64,000 nucleotides of DNA from Clostridia bacterium (GTDB lineage: Bacteria; Bacillota; Clostridia; Christensenellales; Borkfalkiaceae). Shown here piece by piece: positions 45,129 through 53,026 of the stretch; positions within the stretch are counted from its first letter, which is position 1, and each line of letters starts with the position of its first letter. The notes beneath the pieces are model-generated. The model worked only from the letters and a program-made list of their open reading frames with translations, ran no database searches and was not told where the DNA came from. Both the position numbers and the translations under genes were made by a program. The DNA lies in NCBI GenBank assembly GCA_017468085.1, contig JAFUJR010000018.1, positions 1-64,000 on the forward strand, written 5' to 3'.

Positions 45129-45161
45129 CACCCCTGCTATAAACGCAGGGGTTTAATTTTT
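45129..45161 (+). terminator. Terminator of the candidate large RNA
   Basis: ACCCCTGC / GCAGGGGT with a seven-base loop, then TTTAATTTTT. Confidence 0.8.
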
Positions 45162-45164
45162 GTT

Positions 45165-45290
45165 GCCTACGAAATGCGGCGCGATACTTCGTCGCGCTTT
45201 GACAACCTTCGGTTACGTACGTCTATGTACGCGCCCTCAGGTTTTCCTCGCGCTCCTTGTCTGGCTTGCATTTCCCTACGGCAGGGCGTT
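45165..45290. repeat. Palindromic intercistronic repeat, divergent copy 4
   Basis: The core CGGTTACGTAC...TATGTACGCGCCCTC is almost identical to copy 3. The arms differ (TGCCTACGAAATGCGGCGC at left, GGCTTGCATTTCCCTACGGC at right) yet remain complementary to each other, which suggests the fold is what is kept. Confidence 0.7.
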
Positions 45291-45319
45291 AACATTGCAG
45301 TATATTTTACTAAATACCT

Positions 45320-45340
45320 CACCCATGTACGGGTTGAAAT
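45320..45340 (+). repeat. Dispersed ~20-bp motif, variant B
   Basis: CACCCATGTACGGGTTGAAA, one mismatch from the copy at 39431. Confidence 0.7.
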
Positions 45341-45373
45341 AAAAAAGCGGCGAAAATTCGCCGCTTAATTTTT
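45341..45373. terminator. Bidirectional terminator near glyQS
   Basis: AAGCGGCG / CGCCGCTT stem with A run at left and AATTTTT at right. About 85 bp of unremarkable sequence separates it from the glyQS stop. Confidence 0.75.
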
Positions 45374-45459
45374 GTTTGAAACCGCTTACTCATACCGCCT
45401 ACACGCCCTATCAAAGAACGAACGGCTGGTGGTAAAACATAGTCAAGGCAGTGCCTTGC

Positions 45460-46860
45460 TTAGAATTCGATTTTTTCTTCGATATACTTGATCGCGTCTT
45501 CGACGGACAAGCGTACTTGCTGCATCGTATCGCGGTCTCGTACCGTTACGGTGTCGTCTTCAAGCGTATCGAAGTCTACGGTTACGCAGAAAGGCGTACC
45601 GATTTCATCTTGACGGCGGTAACGCTTACCGATAGAACCCGTTACGTCGTAGGTCGCGGGGAATTTCTTCATCATCTTCGCGTAAATCTCGTCCGCTTTT
45701 TCCGAAAGGTTTTTCTGCAAAGGCAGAACCGCGCACTTATAAGGCGCAAGGAAAGGATGCAAACGGAGTACGGTGCGCACGTCGTTCTTTTCCGCGTCCA
45801 CCACTTCTTCGTCGTATGCGTCGGTGAGGAAAGCAAGCACTACGCGGTCTGCGCCGAGCGAAGGTTCGATAACGTAAGGTACGTAGCGTTCGTTGGTTAC
45901 GGGGTCAAGATAGGTGATGGGCTTGCCGCATTCTTTGGCGTGTTGCGAAAGGTCGTAATCCGTTCTGTCCGCAATACCCCAAAGTTCGCCCCAACCGAAC
46001 GCAAATTTGTATTCGAAGTCCGTCGTCGCCTTAGAATAGAAGCAAAGCTCTTCGGGCGAGTGGTCGCGAAGGTGCAAGTTTTCTTCCTTCATGCCGAGCG
46101 ACAAAAGCCAATCGCGGCAGAAATCCTTCCAGTACGCAAACCATTCCAAATCCGTGCCGGGCTTACAGAAGAATTCAAGCTCCATTTGCTCGAATTCACG
46201 GGTACGGAAAGTGAAGTTGCCGGGCGTGATTTCGTTACGGAAGGACTTACCGATTTGACCGATACCGAAAGGCACGCGAAGGCGGGTGGAACGCTGTACG
46301 TTTTCAAAGTTCACGAAAATACCCTGCGCCGTTTCGGGACGGAGGTATACGGTGTTCGCGCTGTCCTCGGTTACGCCTTGGAAGGTCTTAAACATTAAGT
46401 TGAACTTACGGATAGAGGTGAAATCGGAGTTGCCGCAGATAGGACAAACGATTTTATGTTCGACGATGAACGCTTCTAATGCGTCGTTGTCCATGCTTTC
46501 TACCTTGACGTCCATGCCCTTTTTCGCGACGTAGTTTTCTACAAGGTTATCCGCGCGGTGGCGAGCCTTACAGCTCTTGCAGTCCATAAGGGGGTCGGAA
46601 AAGCCGCCGAGGTGGCCCGACGCCTGCCAAGTGCGCGTGTTCATCAAAATGGCGCAATCTACGCCCGTGTTGTGGGGATTTTCTTGAATAAATTTCTTCC
46701 ACCAAGCTTTCTTGACGTTGTTTTTCAGTTCCACGCCCAAAGGACCGTAGTCCCACGTGTTTGCAAGACCGCCGTAAATCTCACTGCCGGGGAATATAAA
46801 CCCTCTGTTTTTGCAAAGGGAAACGAGTTTTTCCATGGTTACCGCTCTTTTTTCAGCCAT
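45460..46860 (-). CDS. glyQS: Glycyl-tRNA synthetase, single-chain type
   Basis: This is a 466-residue class II synthetase of the alpha-dimer type. [23 protein letters not shown] opens the catalytic core. CKSC and CPICG form a zinc-binding insertion. [25 protein letters not shown] holds motif 2 and [13 protein letters not shown] motif 3, followed by the anticodon domain. AAGGAG precedes the ATG. It has its own promoter and no T-box. Confidence 0.98.
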   Translation of the reverse strand: MAEKRAVTMEKLVSLCKNRGFIFPGSEIYGGLANTWDYGPLGVELKNNVKKAWWKKFIQENPHNTGVDCAILMNTRTWQASGHLGGFSDPLMDCKSCKARHRADNLVENYVAKKGMDVKVESMDNDALEAFIVEHKIVCPICGNSDFTSIRKFNLMFKTFQGVTEDSANTVYLRPETAQGIFVNFENVQRSTRLRVPFGIGQIGKSFRNEITPGNFTFRTREFEQMELEFFCKPGTDLEWFAYWKDFCRDWLLSLGMKEENLHLRDHSPEELCFYSKATTDFEYKFAFGWGELWGIADRTDYDLSQHAKECGKPITYLDPVTNERYVPYVIEPSLGADRVVLAFLTDAYDEEVVDAEKNDVRTVLRLHPFLAPYKCAVLPLQKNLSEKADEIYAKMMKKFPATYDVTGSIGKRYRRQDEIGTPFCVTVDFDTLEDDTVTVRDRDTMQQVRLSVEDAIKYIEEKIEF

Positions 46861-46902
46861 AACTATATCTCCTTAACGTATCTTTTAAATTTTATCCAAA
46901 AT

Positions 46903-46932
46903 ATTATACAATATTTTCGCCCCGCAAGTCAA
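46903..46932 (-). promoter_or_regulatory. Promoter of glyQS
   Basis: Minus strand TTGACT (46927-46932), 18-bp spacer, TATAAT (46903-46908), about 43 bp before the ATG. The -35 lies in the loop of the hairpin at 46918-46945. Confidence 0.8.
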
Positions 46933-46952
46933 TCGTTGCAGGGCGTTTTTTT
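46918..46952 (+). terminator. Plus-oriented terminator between two minus-strand genes
   Basis: CGCCCCGCA / TGCAGGGCG with one wobble pair, ten-base loop, then seven T on the plus strand. It would stop transcription running antisense to glyQS. Confidence 0.65.
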
Positions 46953-46964
46953 ACAGTTTTCGAT

Positions 46965-47837
46965 TTAGAGCTTGAGTTTTTTAAACAGGAAAGGCACAAG
47001 CAAGGTCGCCGCCGACACCGTGAGGAAGTATTTGACGAACTTCCAAGGAAGTAACTCCAAGAAGTCGAAGGGCAGGAAGGAAAAGAGGCAATACACCGCG
47101 CCTACGCAGCCAAGCCCGACGAGCGCGCGTAAAATTCTGTTCTTTGCCCCTTTCGCGTCCTCGAATTTGATAAACTTGTTTTCAATGGGCAAACAGATCG
47201 CCGCCGCTACCGTACAAGCGCAAATTTCCACCATGCCTTTGTTGTTATGGAAGATGCACGTGAATACGATGGAAAGCAGGGCAAATGCGCCGAAAATATA
47301 CCATTTCTGTTTGTCGAATTTACGGTAGATAAGTTCCCATAAACAAGCAAACAAGGCACCCAGGGTCGCGCCGAGCAGTACGTCGGTGGGATAATGCACC
47401 CCAAAATACAGCCTCGACCACATCACGCCGAGGGTGAGGAGGGGAAAGAGCACCCAAGCCCACCATTTTTTGTAACGGAACGCCGCCGTGAAGAACATAC
47501 CCGCGCTCATTTGCGAGTGTCCGCTGGGGCAGGATTCAAGGGGGGCAAGCTCCGTCGTTGAAAGCAAAGGGTCGGCGTCGATCTCTACACGCGAAACTTT
47601 GCCCGTCGTGTAAGGACGGGGGCGCGCGATGACGAGCTTTAAAAAGCTGTTTACCGTCATGGACGAAAAAGCGGTGAGGACGAGCTTTTCACCGAATTTC
47701 TTTTCGTAAATCCAGTACAGTAAGCAGATCAGCACGACGAGGAAAAGCGTTTCCCCGAAGAGGGAGAATACGAACGCGCAGGCTGTACCGAAGCCCGTCC
47801 GTAGATTTTCAAAGAATTGTAAGATTTGTATTTCCAT
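46965..47837 (-). CDS. PAP2 family membrane phosphatase
   Basis: This is a 290-residue membrane protein. The acid-phosphatase motifs are intact: KLVIARPRP (C1), CPSGHSQM (C2) and SRLYFGVHYPTD (C3). It has about seven or eight membrane segments and a longer C-terminal hydrophobic region than UppP-type enzymes. It may dephosphorylate undecaprenyl pyrophosphate or other lipid phosphates. The ATG at 47837 has no ribosome site and lies only 6 bases after a -10 box, so the message may be leaderless. Confidence 0.9.
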   Translation of the reverse strand: MEIQILQFFENLRTGFGTACAFVFSLFGETLFLVVLICLLYWIYEKKFGEKLVLTAFSSMTVNSFLKLVIARPRPYTTGKVSRVEIDADPLLSTTELAPLESCPSGHSQMSAGMFFTAAFRYKKWWAWVLFPLLTLGVMWSRLYFGVHYPTDVLLGATLGALFACLWELIYRKFDKQKWYIFGAFALLSIVFTCIFHNNKGMVEICACTVAAAICLPIENKFIKFEDAKGAKNRILRALVGLGCVGAVYCLFSFLPFDFLELLPWKFVKYFLTVSAATLLVPFLFKKLKL

Positions 47838-47843
47838 ATCCCT

Positions 47844-47873
47844 ATTATAACACAATCCAAAGAAAAAGTGCAA
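47844..47873 (-). promoter_or_regulatory. Promoter adjoining the PAP2 start codon
   Basis: Minus strand TTGCAC (47868-47873), 18-bp spacer, TATAAT (47844-47849). The predicted start of transcription falls at or next to the ATG. Confidence 0.65.
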
Positions 47874-47933
47874 AAAAAATCACAAAAAAATCGAAAAAAC
47901 CGAGAAGAATTATTCCTTTTTTTTGAAATATAT

Positions 47934-47941
47934 GCTATAAT
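47934..47941 (+). promoter_or_regulatory. Extended -10 promoter of fhs
   Basis: TGCTATAAT (47933-47941) with no good -35. The leader of about 110 nt contains an imperfect GCGCAT/ATGCGC hairpin (about 47993-48024). It does not match the THF riboswitch as I know it. Confidence 0.6.
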
Positions 47942-48053
47942 AATATAACCTGTATGAAACTTGTATGACGTGCGCCGACGTGCGCGCGCCTTGCGCATGG
48001 ATAAATAATTATGCCTATGCGCCGTTCAAAAGAAAATTTTTGGAGGAAACGCT

Positions 48054-49709
48054 ATGCTTTCGGATATCGAAATTGCAGAATCTGCCAACTTAATAGACAT
48101 TCGTGAAGTGGCAAAAAAGCTCAACTTGACCGAAAACGAATTGGAACTTTACGGAAAATATAAGGCGAAAATTTCCCTGCCGAAAGACGTGGCGCGCAAA
48201 GCCAAGTTGATTTTGGTTACGGCAATCAATCCCACCTCCTCGGGCGAGGGGAAAACCACCGTTTCCATCGGGCTTGCGGACGGGCTTTCTAAAATCGGCA
48301 AGAGCGCGTGCCTTGCCTTGCGCGAGCCTTCGCTTGGACCCGTGTTCGGTATCAAAGGCGGCGCGGCGGGCGGCGGATATGCGCAGGTCGTACCCATGGC
48401 TGAGATCAATTTGCATTTCACGGGCGATTTACATGCGATTACGGCGGCGAATAATTTACTCTGCGCATTGATGGACAACCACATATTCCGCGGAAACGAA
48501 TTAAAAATCGATACGAACAACATCTATTTCCACCGTTGTATGGATATGAACGAGCGCCAGCTTATCAATATCACCATCGGCGGCAAGGGCAGAGGGGTAG
48601 AGCGCGAGGACCATTTCGACATCACCGCGGCAAGCGAGATTATGGCGGTTTTGTGCCTTGCGACGGACGTCGACGATTTAAAACGCCGTTTGGGCAATAT
48701 TATCGTCGGCTTGAACACGGACGGCGACTACGTCCGCGCAAAGGATATTCCCGGCGCGGTGGGGTCTATGGCGGTGCTTTTGAAGGAAGCGATGAAGCCC
48801 AACCTCGTCCAGACCTTAGAGCATACGCCTGCCATCATCCACGGCGGTCCGTTTGCGAATATCGCGCACGGCTGTAACAGCGTGCAGGCGACTTATGCGG
48901 CGATGAGCCTTGCCGATTACGCGGTTACGGAAGCGGGCTTCGGCGCGGATCTCGGCGCGGAAAAATTCTTGGATACCAAGTGCCGTGCGGCGGGTATCGA
49001 GCCGGATTGCGTGGTTATCGTCGCGACGGTGAAAGCGCTGAAATTACACGGCGGCGCAGACAAAGCGACCTTAGCGGAAGAGAATTTGGAAGCGCTCGCA
49101 AAGGGTATGCCCAACCTCTTAAAGCATATCGAAAATATTAAAAACGTATACAAAAAGCCCGTTGTCGTGGCGATGAACAGATTTTTCACCGACACGCAGG
49201 CAGAAACGGATCTGGTCATCGAAACCGTCCGCAAGGCAGGCTCGGTTGCGGTGTTTACCGACGTATTCTTGAAAGGCGGCGAGGGCGGTAAAGAGCTTGC
49301 GGAAGAGGTCGTTAAGGCTTGCGAAATTCCGTCCAAACTCTGCCATCCCTACGAGCTTGACGAGGGCGTTTGCGAAAAAATTGAAAACGTAGCCAAGAAA
49401 ATTTACGGTGCGGACGGGGTGGATTTTTCCCAAGAAGCGCTTGCAAAAATTAAGACGATTGAAGAAAAAGGGTGCGGAAACTTGCCCGTTATCGTGGCGA
49501 AAACACAGTATTCCCTTTCCGACAACGCCGAACTTTTGGGCAGACCCGAGGGATTCCGTATCACGGTGCGCGACGTCGTGTTGAAGGGCGGCGCAGGCTT
49601 TATCGTGGCAATCGCAGGGAAAATCATGTTGATGCCGGGCCTTGGCGCGCACCCCGCAGCGGAAAAAATTGACCTATTGTCGGATGGAACTATCGTCGGA
49701 TTGTCGTAA
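48054..49709 (+). CDS. fhs: Formate--tetrahydrofolate ligase
   Basis: This is a 551-residue enzyme that makes 10-formyl-THF from formate, THF and ATP. The P-loop-like segment [19 protein letters not shown] and [24 protein letters not shown] are family hallmarks. TGGAGG precedes the ATG. It supplies one-carbon units for purine and fMet synthesis, or for acetogenesis in lineages that have it. No other Wood-Ljungdahl genes are nearby. Confidence 0.98.
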   Translation: MLSDIEIAESANLIDIREVAKKLNLTENELELYGKYKAKISLPKDVARKAKLILVTAINPTSSGEGKTTVSIGLADGLSKIGKSACLALREPSLGPVFGIKGGAAGGGYAQVVPMAEINLHFTGDLHAITAANNLLCALMDNHIFRGNELKIDTNNIYFHRCMDMNERQLINITIGGKGRGVEREDHFDITAASEIMAVLCLATDVDDLKRRLGNIIVGLNTDGDYVRAKDIPGAVGSMAVLLKEAMKPNLVQTLEHTPAIIHGGPFANIAHGCNSVQATYAAMSLADYAVTEAGFGADLGAEKFLDTKCRAAGIEPDCVVIVATVKALKLHGGADKATLAEENLEALAKGMPNLLKHIENIKNVYKKPVVVAMNRFFTDTQAETDLVIETVRKAGSVAVFTDVFLKGGEGGKELAEEVVKACEIPSKLCHPYELDEGVCEKIENVAKKIYGADGVDFSQEALAKIKTIEEKGCGNLPVIVAKTQYSLSDNAELLGRPEGFRITVRDVVLKGGAGFIVAIAGKIMLMPGLGAHPAAEKIDLLSDGTIVGLS

Positions 49710-49829
49710 AACGACGTATATACTTCGCATTTCAGCTTCGCGCTGCGGTAACCCTCGGTTACGTACTTTTATGTACACGCCCTCGGGCTGTCCTCGCGCT
49801 TCTTAAACTGCTCGTATCTACGCCGTTTA
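49710..49829. repeat. Palindromic intercistronic repeat, copy 3
   Basis: It begins at the base after the fhs stop. Left arm AACGACGTATATACTTCGCA, right arm TGCTCGTATCTACGCCGTT, core CGGTTACGTAC...ATGTACACGCCCTC. It separates fhs from glnS on the same strand. Confidence 0.82.
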
Positions 49830-49892
49830 GCGCGTTGTGATAGAGCAAGCAAAGATTGTTAATAATTTAGCATTTATATAAAGAGAGAGCTT

Positions 49893-51527
49893 ATGAAAAC
49901 GATTGAAGCAACCAATTTCATTGAACAAATCATCAACGACGACATCGAAAACGGCAAAATCACCGCCGTTCAAACTCGTTTCCCGCCCGAACCTAACGGA
50001 TATTTGCATATCGGGCACGTGAAGAGTATGCTCGTCAATTTCGGCACGGCGAAAAAGTACGGCGGCAAGTGCAACCTCTTTTTCGACGACACCAACCCCT
50101 CTAAAGAAAAAACGGAGTTTGTCGACGCAATCCGTAAGGATATCGCGTGGGTGGGTTACGATTGGGCAAAAGAGGTGTACGCGTCCGATTTCTTCGATAT
50201 CATTTACAACTATGCGGAGAAATTGATTACGGACGGAAAGGCGTTCGTTTGCGACCTCACGCCCGAGGAAATTTCCGCTACGCGCGGCACGTTGACGGAA
50301 GCAGGTAAGGAAAGCCCTTATAGAAACCGTTCCGTGGAAGAAAATTTGCAGCTTTTCCGCGAAATGAAAGAGGGGAAATATCCTGACGGAAGCAAGTGCT
50401 TGCGCGCCAAAATCGATATGGCGTCGCCGAATATGAACATGCGCGACCCCGTTATTTACCGTATTTTGCGTTGTACCCATCACCGCACGGGGGATAAGTG
50501 GTGCATCTATCCTATGTACGATTACGCGCACCCCATTTGCGACTATTTGCAAGGCGTAACGCATTCCCTTTGCACCTTGGAATTTGAGGACCACAGACCC
50601 CTTTACGATTGGGTAGGCGTCAACCTCGGTTTCGCGCCGAAACCCCGTCAAATCGAATTTGCGCGCCTTGCCATCACCAACACGGTTATGTCTAAGCGCT
50701 ATCTTAAAAAACTTGTGGAAGAAGGACACGTACACGGCTGGGACGATCCCCGTATGCCTACGGTTACCGGTCTTCGCAACCGCGGCGTACCCCCCGAAGC
50801 GCTCCTTGATTTTTGTACCAAAATCGGTATCGTAAAGGCGAATTCGGAGTGTCAGCTTTCCTATTTAGAGGCTTGCATTCGCGACAATCTCAACGAAAAT
50901 GCAGAGCGTGCGATGGCGGTACTCGACCCTTTGAAAGTTACCATCACCAACTACGAAGGAGAAGAAATGTTGGACGCGGCAATTCATCCCTTGAAGCCTG
51001 AACTCGGCACGAGAAAGGTGGCGTTCTCTTCCGTCGTTTATATCGACAGAGCGGACTTCGCACTCGTTCCTCCTCCCAAATATCAGCGCTTGAAGCCGGA
51101 CGGCTACGTGCGCTTGAAAGGCGCGTATATCATTCACTGCGACGAAGTTATTACGGATGACAACGGAAACGTAACCGAGCTGAAATGCTCGTATCTTCCT
51201 AACAGCGGTTCCGGTAACGACACGAGCGGTATCAAGGTAAAGGGTACGATTCAGTGGGTTGACGGTAAGACGGGCGTGGATGTGGAAATCCGTAAATACG
51301 GCGTGCTTTTAAAGGACGCGGAATATGCAGGGCAGGATTTTGGCGAGAGAATGAACCTCGACAGCGAGCATATTTTCTACGGCAAGGCAGAACCCTACCT
51401 TGCAGAGAGCGAGGACGGAAAAGCCTTCCAGCTTATGCGTGTAGGGTACTATAAGAAATGCGTGGACGAAAACGGAAAACTCGTATTATCCGAAATCGTT
51501 TCGTTAAAAGACAACTTCAATAAATAA
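49893..51527 (+). CDS. glnS: Glutaminyl-tRNA synthetase
   Basis: This is a 544-residue class I synthetase. RFPPEPNGYLHIGHVKS carries HIGH and NTVMSKRYL the KMSKS equivalent. Two C-terminal beta-barrel anticodon domains run from about 335. A direct GlnRS is the minority solution in Bacillota, which mostly use the GatCAB amidotransferase route, so acquisition by an ancestor is likely. AGAGAG lies before the ATG. Confidence 0.96.
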   Translation: MKTIEATNFIEQIINDDIENGKITAVQTRFPPEPNGYLHIGHVKSMLVNFGTAKKYGGKCNLFFDDTNPSKEKTEFVDAIRKDIAWVGYDWAKEVYASDFFDIIYNYAEKLITDGKAFVCDLTPEEISATRGTLTEAGKESPYRNRSVEENLQLFREMKEGKYPDGSKCLRAKIDMASPNMNMRDPVIYRILRCTHHRTGDKWCIYPMYDYAHPICDYLQGVTHSLCTLEFEDHRPLYDWVGVNLGFAPKPRQIEFARLAITNTVMSKRYLKKLVEEGHVHGWDDPRMPTVTGLRNRGVPPEALLDFCTKIGIVKANSECQLSYLEACIRDNLNENAERAMAVLDPLKVTITNYEGEEMLDAAIHPLKPELGTRKVAFSSVVYIDRADFALVPPPKYQRLKPDGYVRLKGAYIIHCDEVITDDNGNVTELKCSYLPNSGSGNDTSGIKVKGTIQWVDGKTGVDVEIRKYGVLLKDAEYAGQDFGERMNLDSEHIFYGKAEPYLAESEDGKAFQLMRVGYYKKCVDENGKLVLSEIVSLKDNFNK

Positions 51528-51533
51528 AAAACG

Positions 51534-51562
51534 GAGCGGGCTGTTTTAAGCTCGCTCTTAGT
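51534..51562 (+). terminator. Terminator of glnS
   Basis: GAGCGGGCT / AGCTCGCTC with one wobble pair, six-base loop, then TTAGTTT. It abuts the convergent gene's stop. Confidence 0.65.
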
Positions 51563-52328
51563 TTATACTCTTTCCCGTCAAAAAACTTTTATCGAAAAGG
51601 GATTTTTGTAAAGGCGACGCCATTTCCACCGTTTGCAAAAATTCACGCGTAAGTATTTTTGCGCGTAGGCAAATCGATTGCAAAATCAGGGCGGTTTTTT
51701 GTTCGTAATTTTTCCCAAAAGCGGCTTGTAAAAGTTTGGTGCGTTGGTGGGTCAAAAGAGTAAAGGAAAGGGGCAGGTATGCGTTGAACATAGTAATTGC
51801 CCGAAAAAACGAGGGTTTTACAAGGGGTGGAAAGCCGCATGTTTGGGCGATTTCCGCATATAGGACGTAGAGCTGTTGTTTCTCGTTTTTATCAAGTTTG
51901 GGACGGAAATAACGCTTATAATCTTCCCACGCAGCTTTGGCGTGCGTTTTTCCGTATTGATAATCAAGCGCGCTTTCCAAGCGGGTGTGTATCAAAATGG
52001 AACTTCCCGAGGTTGCGTAGACGTAAGGATGCAAAATGGCGTCGGCGGCGTAGTGGGTGATATATCCCGCGGCGTAGGCGAACATAGCGGGAGATTGGGC
52101 GGCGTGGGTCTGTAATGCTTGAAAGGTGTTCAGCCCGCCCCACCGATGTAAATGCGAGCCGAGATTTCCGTTTTTTCTGCGCAGAAATTTATAAAAAAAG
52201 CAGAAATCCGCCCCCTGTGCGCCAAAATAGTAAAGGTTCAGGTAGGGTGAAATTTTTGCTTGAATACGCGGCGGCAGGATGAGAAAGGACTGCCTCGCCA
52301 TTAAGAAATGTGTATAGACAGACGGCAT
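51558..52328 (-). CDS. Zinc-dependent phospholipase C family protein
   Basis: This is a 256-residue protein. YTHFLMARQS, GAQGADFCFFY, AAGYITHYAADAILHPYVYA and HTRLESALDYQYG supply the His/Asp ligands of the zinc-dependent phospholipase C fold. No signal peptide is visible, as in many cytoplasmic homologues of unknown substrate. FNAYLPLS near residue 181-188 is encoded by the dispersed 20-bp motif. The start has no ribosome site; TATACT lies only 6 bases upstream of it. Confidence 0.85.
   Translation of the reverse strand: MPSVYTHFLMARQSFLILPPRIQAKISPYLNLYYFGAQGADFCFFYKFLRRKNGNLGSHLHRWGGLNTFQALQTHAAQSPAMFAYAAGYITHYAADAILHPYVYATSGSSILIHTRLESALDYQYGKTHAKAAWEDYKRYFRPKLDKNEKQQLYVLYAEIAQTCGFPPLVKPSFFRAITMFNAYLPLSFTLLTHQRTKLLQAAFGKNYEQKTALILQSICLRAKILTREFLQTVEMASPLQKSLFDKSFLTGKSIN
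51770..51789 (+). repeat. Dispersed ~20-bp motif inside the phospholipase-like gene
   Basis: GGGGCAGGTATGCGTTGAAC on the plus strand, antisense to the gene, which reads it as FNAYLPL. Confidence 0.88.
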
Positions 52329-52469
52329 AAAATCAGTATATGCAAACGGGCAAAAAAATTGCGCTTATATAAAAATGAAAGGGACGCATAGATTAAGATA
52401 AGCAACGCTTATCCTTTTCGTTTTGACAATTATCGATAAAAAGTTCGAAAAGCAATTTTATAAAAACTA

Positions 52470-52498
52470 TTGACATTTCAATACGCGTATGGTATACT
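52470..52498 (+). promoter_or_regulatory. Promoter of the marR-acnX operon
   Basis: TTGACA (52470-52475), 17-bp spacer, TATACT (52493-52498). Confidence 0.9.
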
Positions 52499-52507
52499 GT
52501 AACGGTA

Positions 52508-52527
52508 CTTGTTGAAATTTCAACAAG
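52508..52527 (+). promoter_or_regulatory. Perfect 20-bp palindromic operator
   Basis: CTTGTTGAAATTTCAACAAG is a perfect inverted repeat beginning 10 bases past the -10 box, covering the expected transcription start. Its size and position fit autoregulation by the MarR protein encoded next. Confidence 0.8.
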
Positions 52528-52539
52528 AAAGGAGGCAAG

Positions 52540-53004
52540 ATGAAAGAACGTTTTGAAACGTTTACCGTGCTGATTGCAAAAATCAGTAGAAATATCAGAA
52601 AGATAAAGAATCAGGAAATGGCGGAATACGGGTTGCGTAGCGCGCATATCTCTTGCCTATATTATCTCTATACGGTAAAGGGGTTAACGGCAACCGATCT
52701 TTCCGAGCGATGCGAAGAGGATAAGGCGACCATTTCGCGCACCTTGGATTTTTTGGAGGAAAAAGGGTTTATTATTTGTGAATCCAAGCATACGAAAAGA
52801 TACAACAGCTCTCTTTATTTGACTGAAAAAGGAAAAGAGGTCGGGAAGAAAATCTCGGATAAGATTGAAAGCGTTCTTGATTGTATTGATTTAACAGAGG
52901 AACAGCGCGTTGAATTTTATCGCAGCCTTACCGTTATCAGCAACAGTTTGGAACTTTGCGTTAATGGAATCAACAACGCAAAGAAAATAAAACATAAAGT
53001 ATAA
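52540..53004 (+). CDS. MarR family transcriptional regulator
   Basis: This is a 154-residue winged-helix regulator. The recognition region is LTATDLSERCEEDKATISRTLDFLEEKGFI and the wing HTKRYNSSLYLTEKG. AAAGGAGG precedes the ATG. It heads the operon with the flavoenzyme and aconitase X genes and has a palindrome at its start site. It probably represses the operon until a substrate acid binds. Confidence 0.93.
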   Translation: MKERFETFTVLIAKISRNIRKIKNQEMAEYGLRSAHISCLYYLYTVKGLTATDLSERCEEDKATISRTLDFLEEKGFIICESKHTKRYNSSLYLTEKGKEVGKKISDKIESVLDCIDLTEEQRVEFYRSLTVISNSLELCVNGINNAKKIKHKV

Positions 53005-53026
53005 TTTAAAAAAAGGACGGTTTTCA

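Larger units (their letters stand above)
44358..45160 (+). ncRNA. Candidate large structured RNA (~800 nt), unidentified
   Basis: This is a purine-rich transcript unit between a consensus promoter and a hairpin terminator, with no long ORF on its own strand. Hairpins include GAAAGAA/TTCTTTC (44365-44397), GCCGA/TCGGC (44437-44452), GCCGT/ACGGC and CGCCG/CGGCG around 44457-44503, two AGTG/CACT hairpins (44548-44596), GAAATTT-GACG-AAATTTC (44728-44745) and CCGAC/GTCGG (44879-44893). A long-range stem GGGCGTTC (45001-45008) with GAACGCCC (45099-45106) closes ACCTG/CAGGT and two inner hairpins. GGTAGGC recurs three times. It is not RNase P, tmRNA, SRP or 6S by eye. ROOL, GOLLD, OLE or a new class are open. 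Confidence 0.6.

Noticed and set aside
44358-45160. RNase P RNA, tmRNA, SRP RNA or 6S RNA
   Set aside because: None of their signature motifs (P4 helix GAAAGTCCGGG, tRNA-like ends, SRP Alu or GGAA domain) can be found by eye.
47945-48053. Tetrahydrofolate riboswitch before fhs
   Set aside because: The leader has an imperfect hairpin but does not fit the THF riboswitch consensus as I know it.
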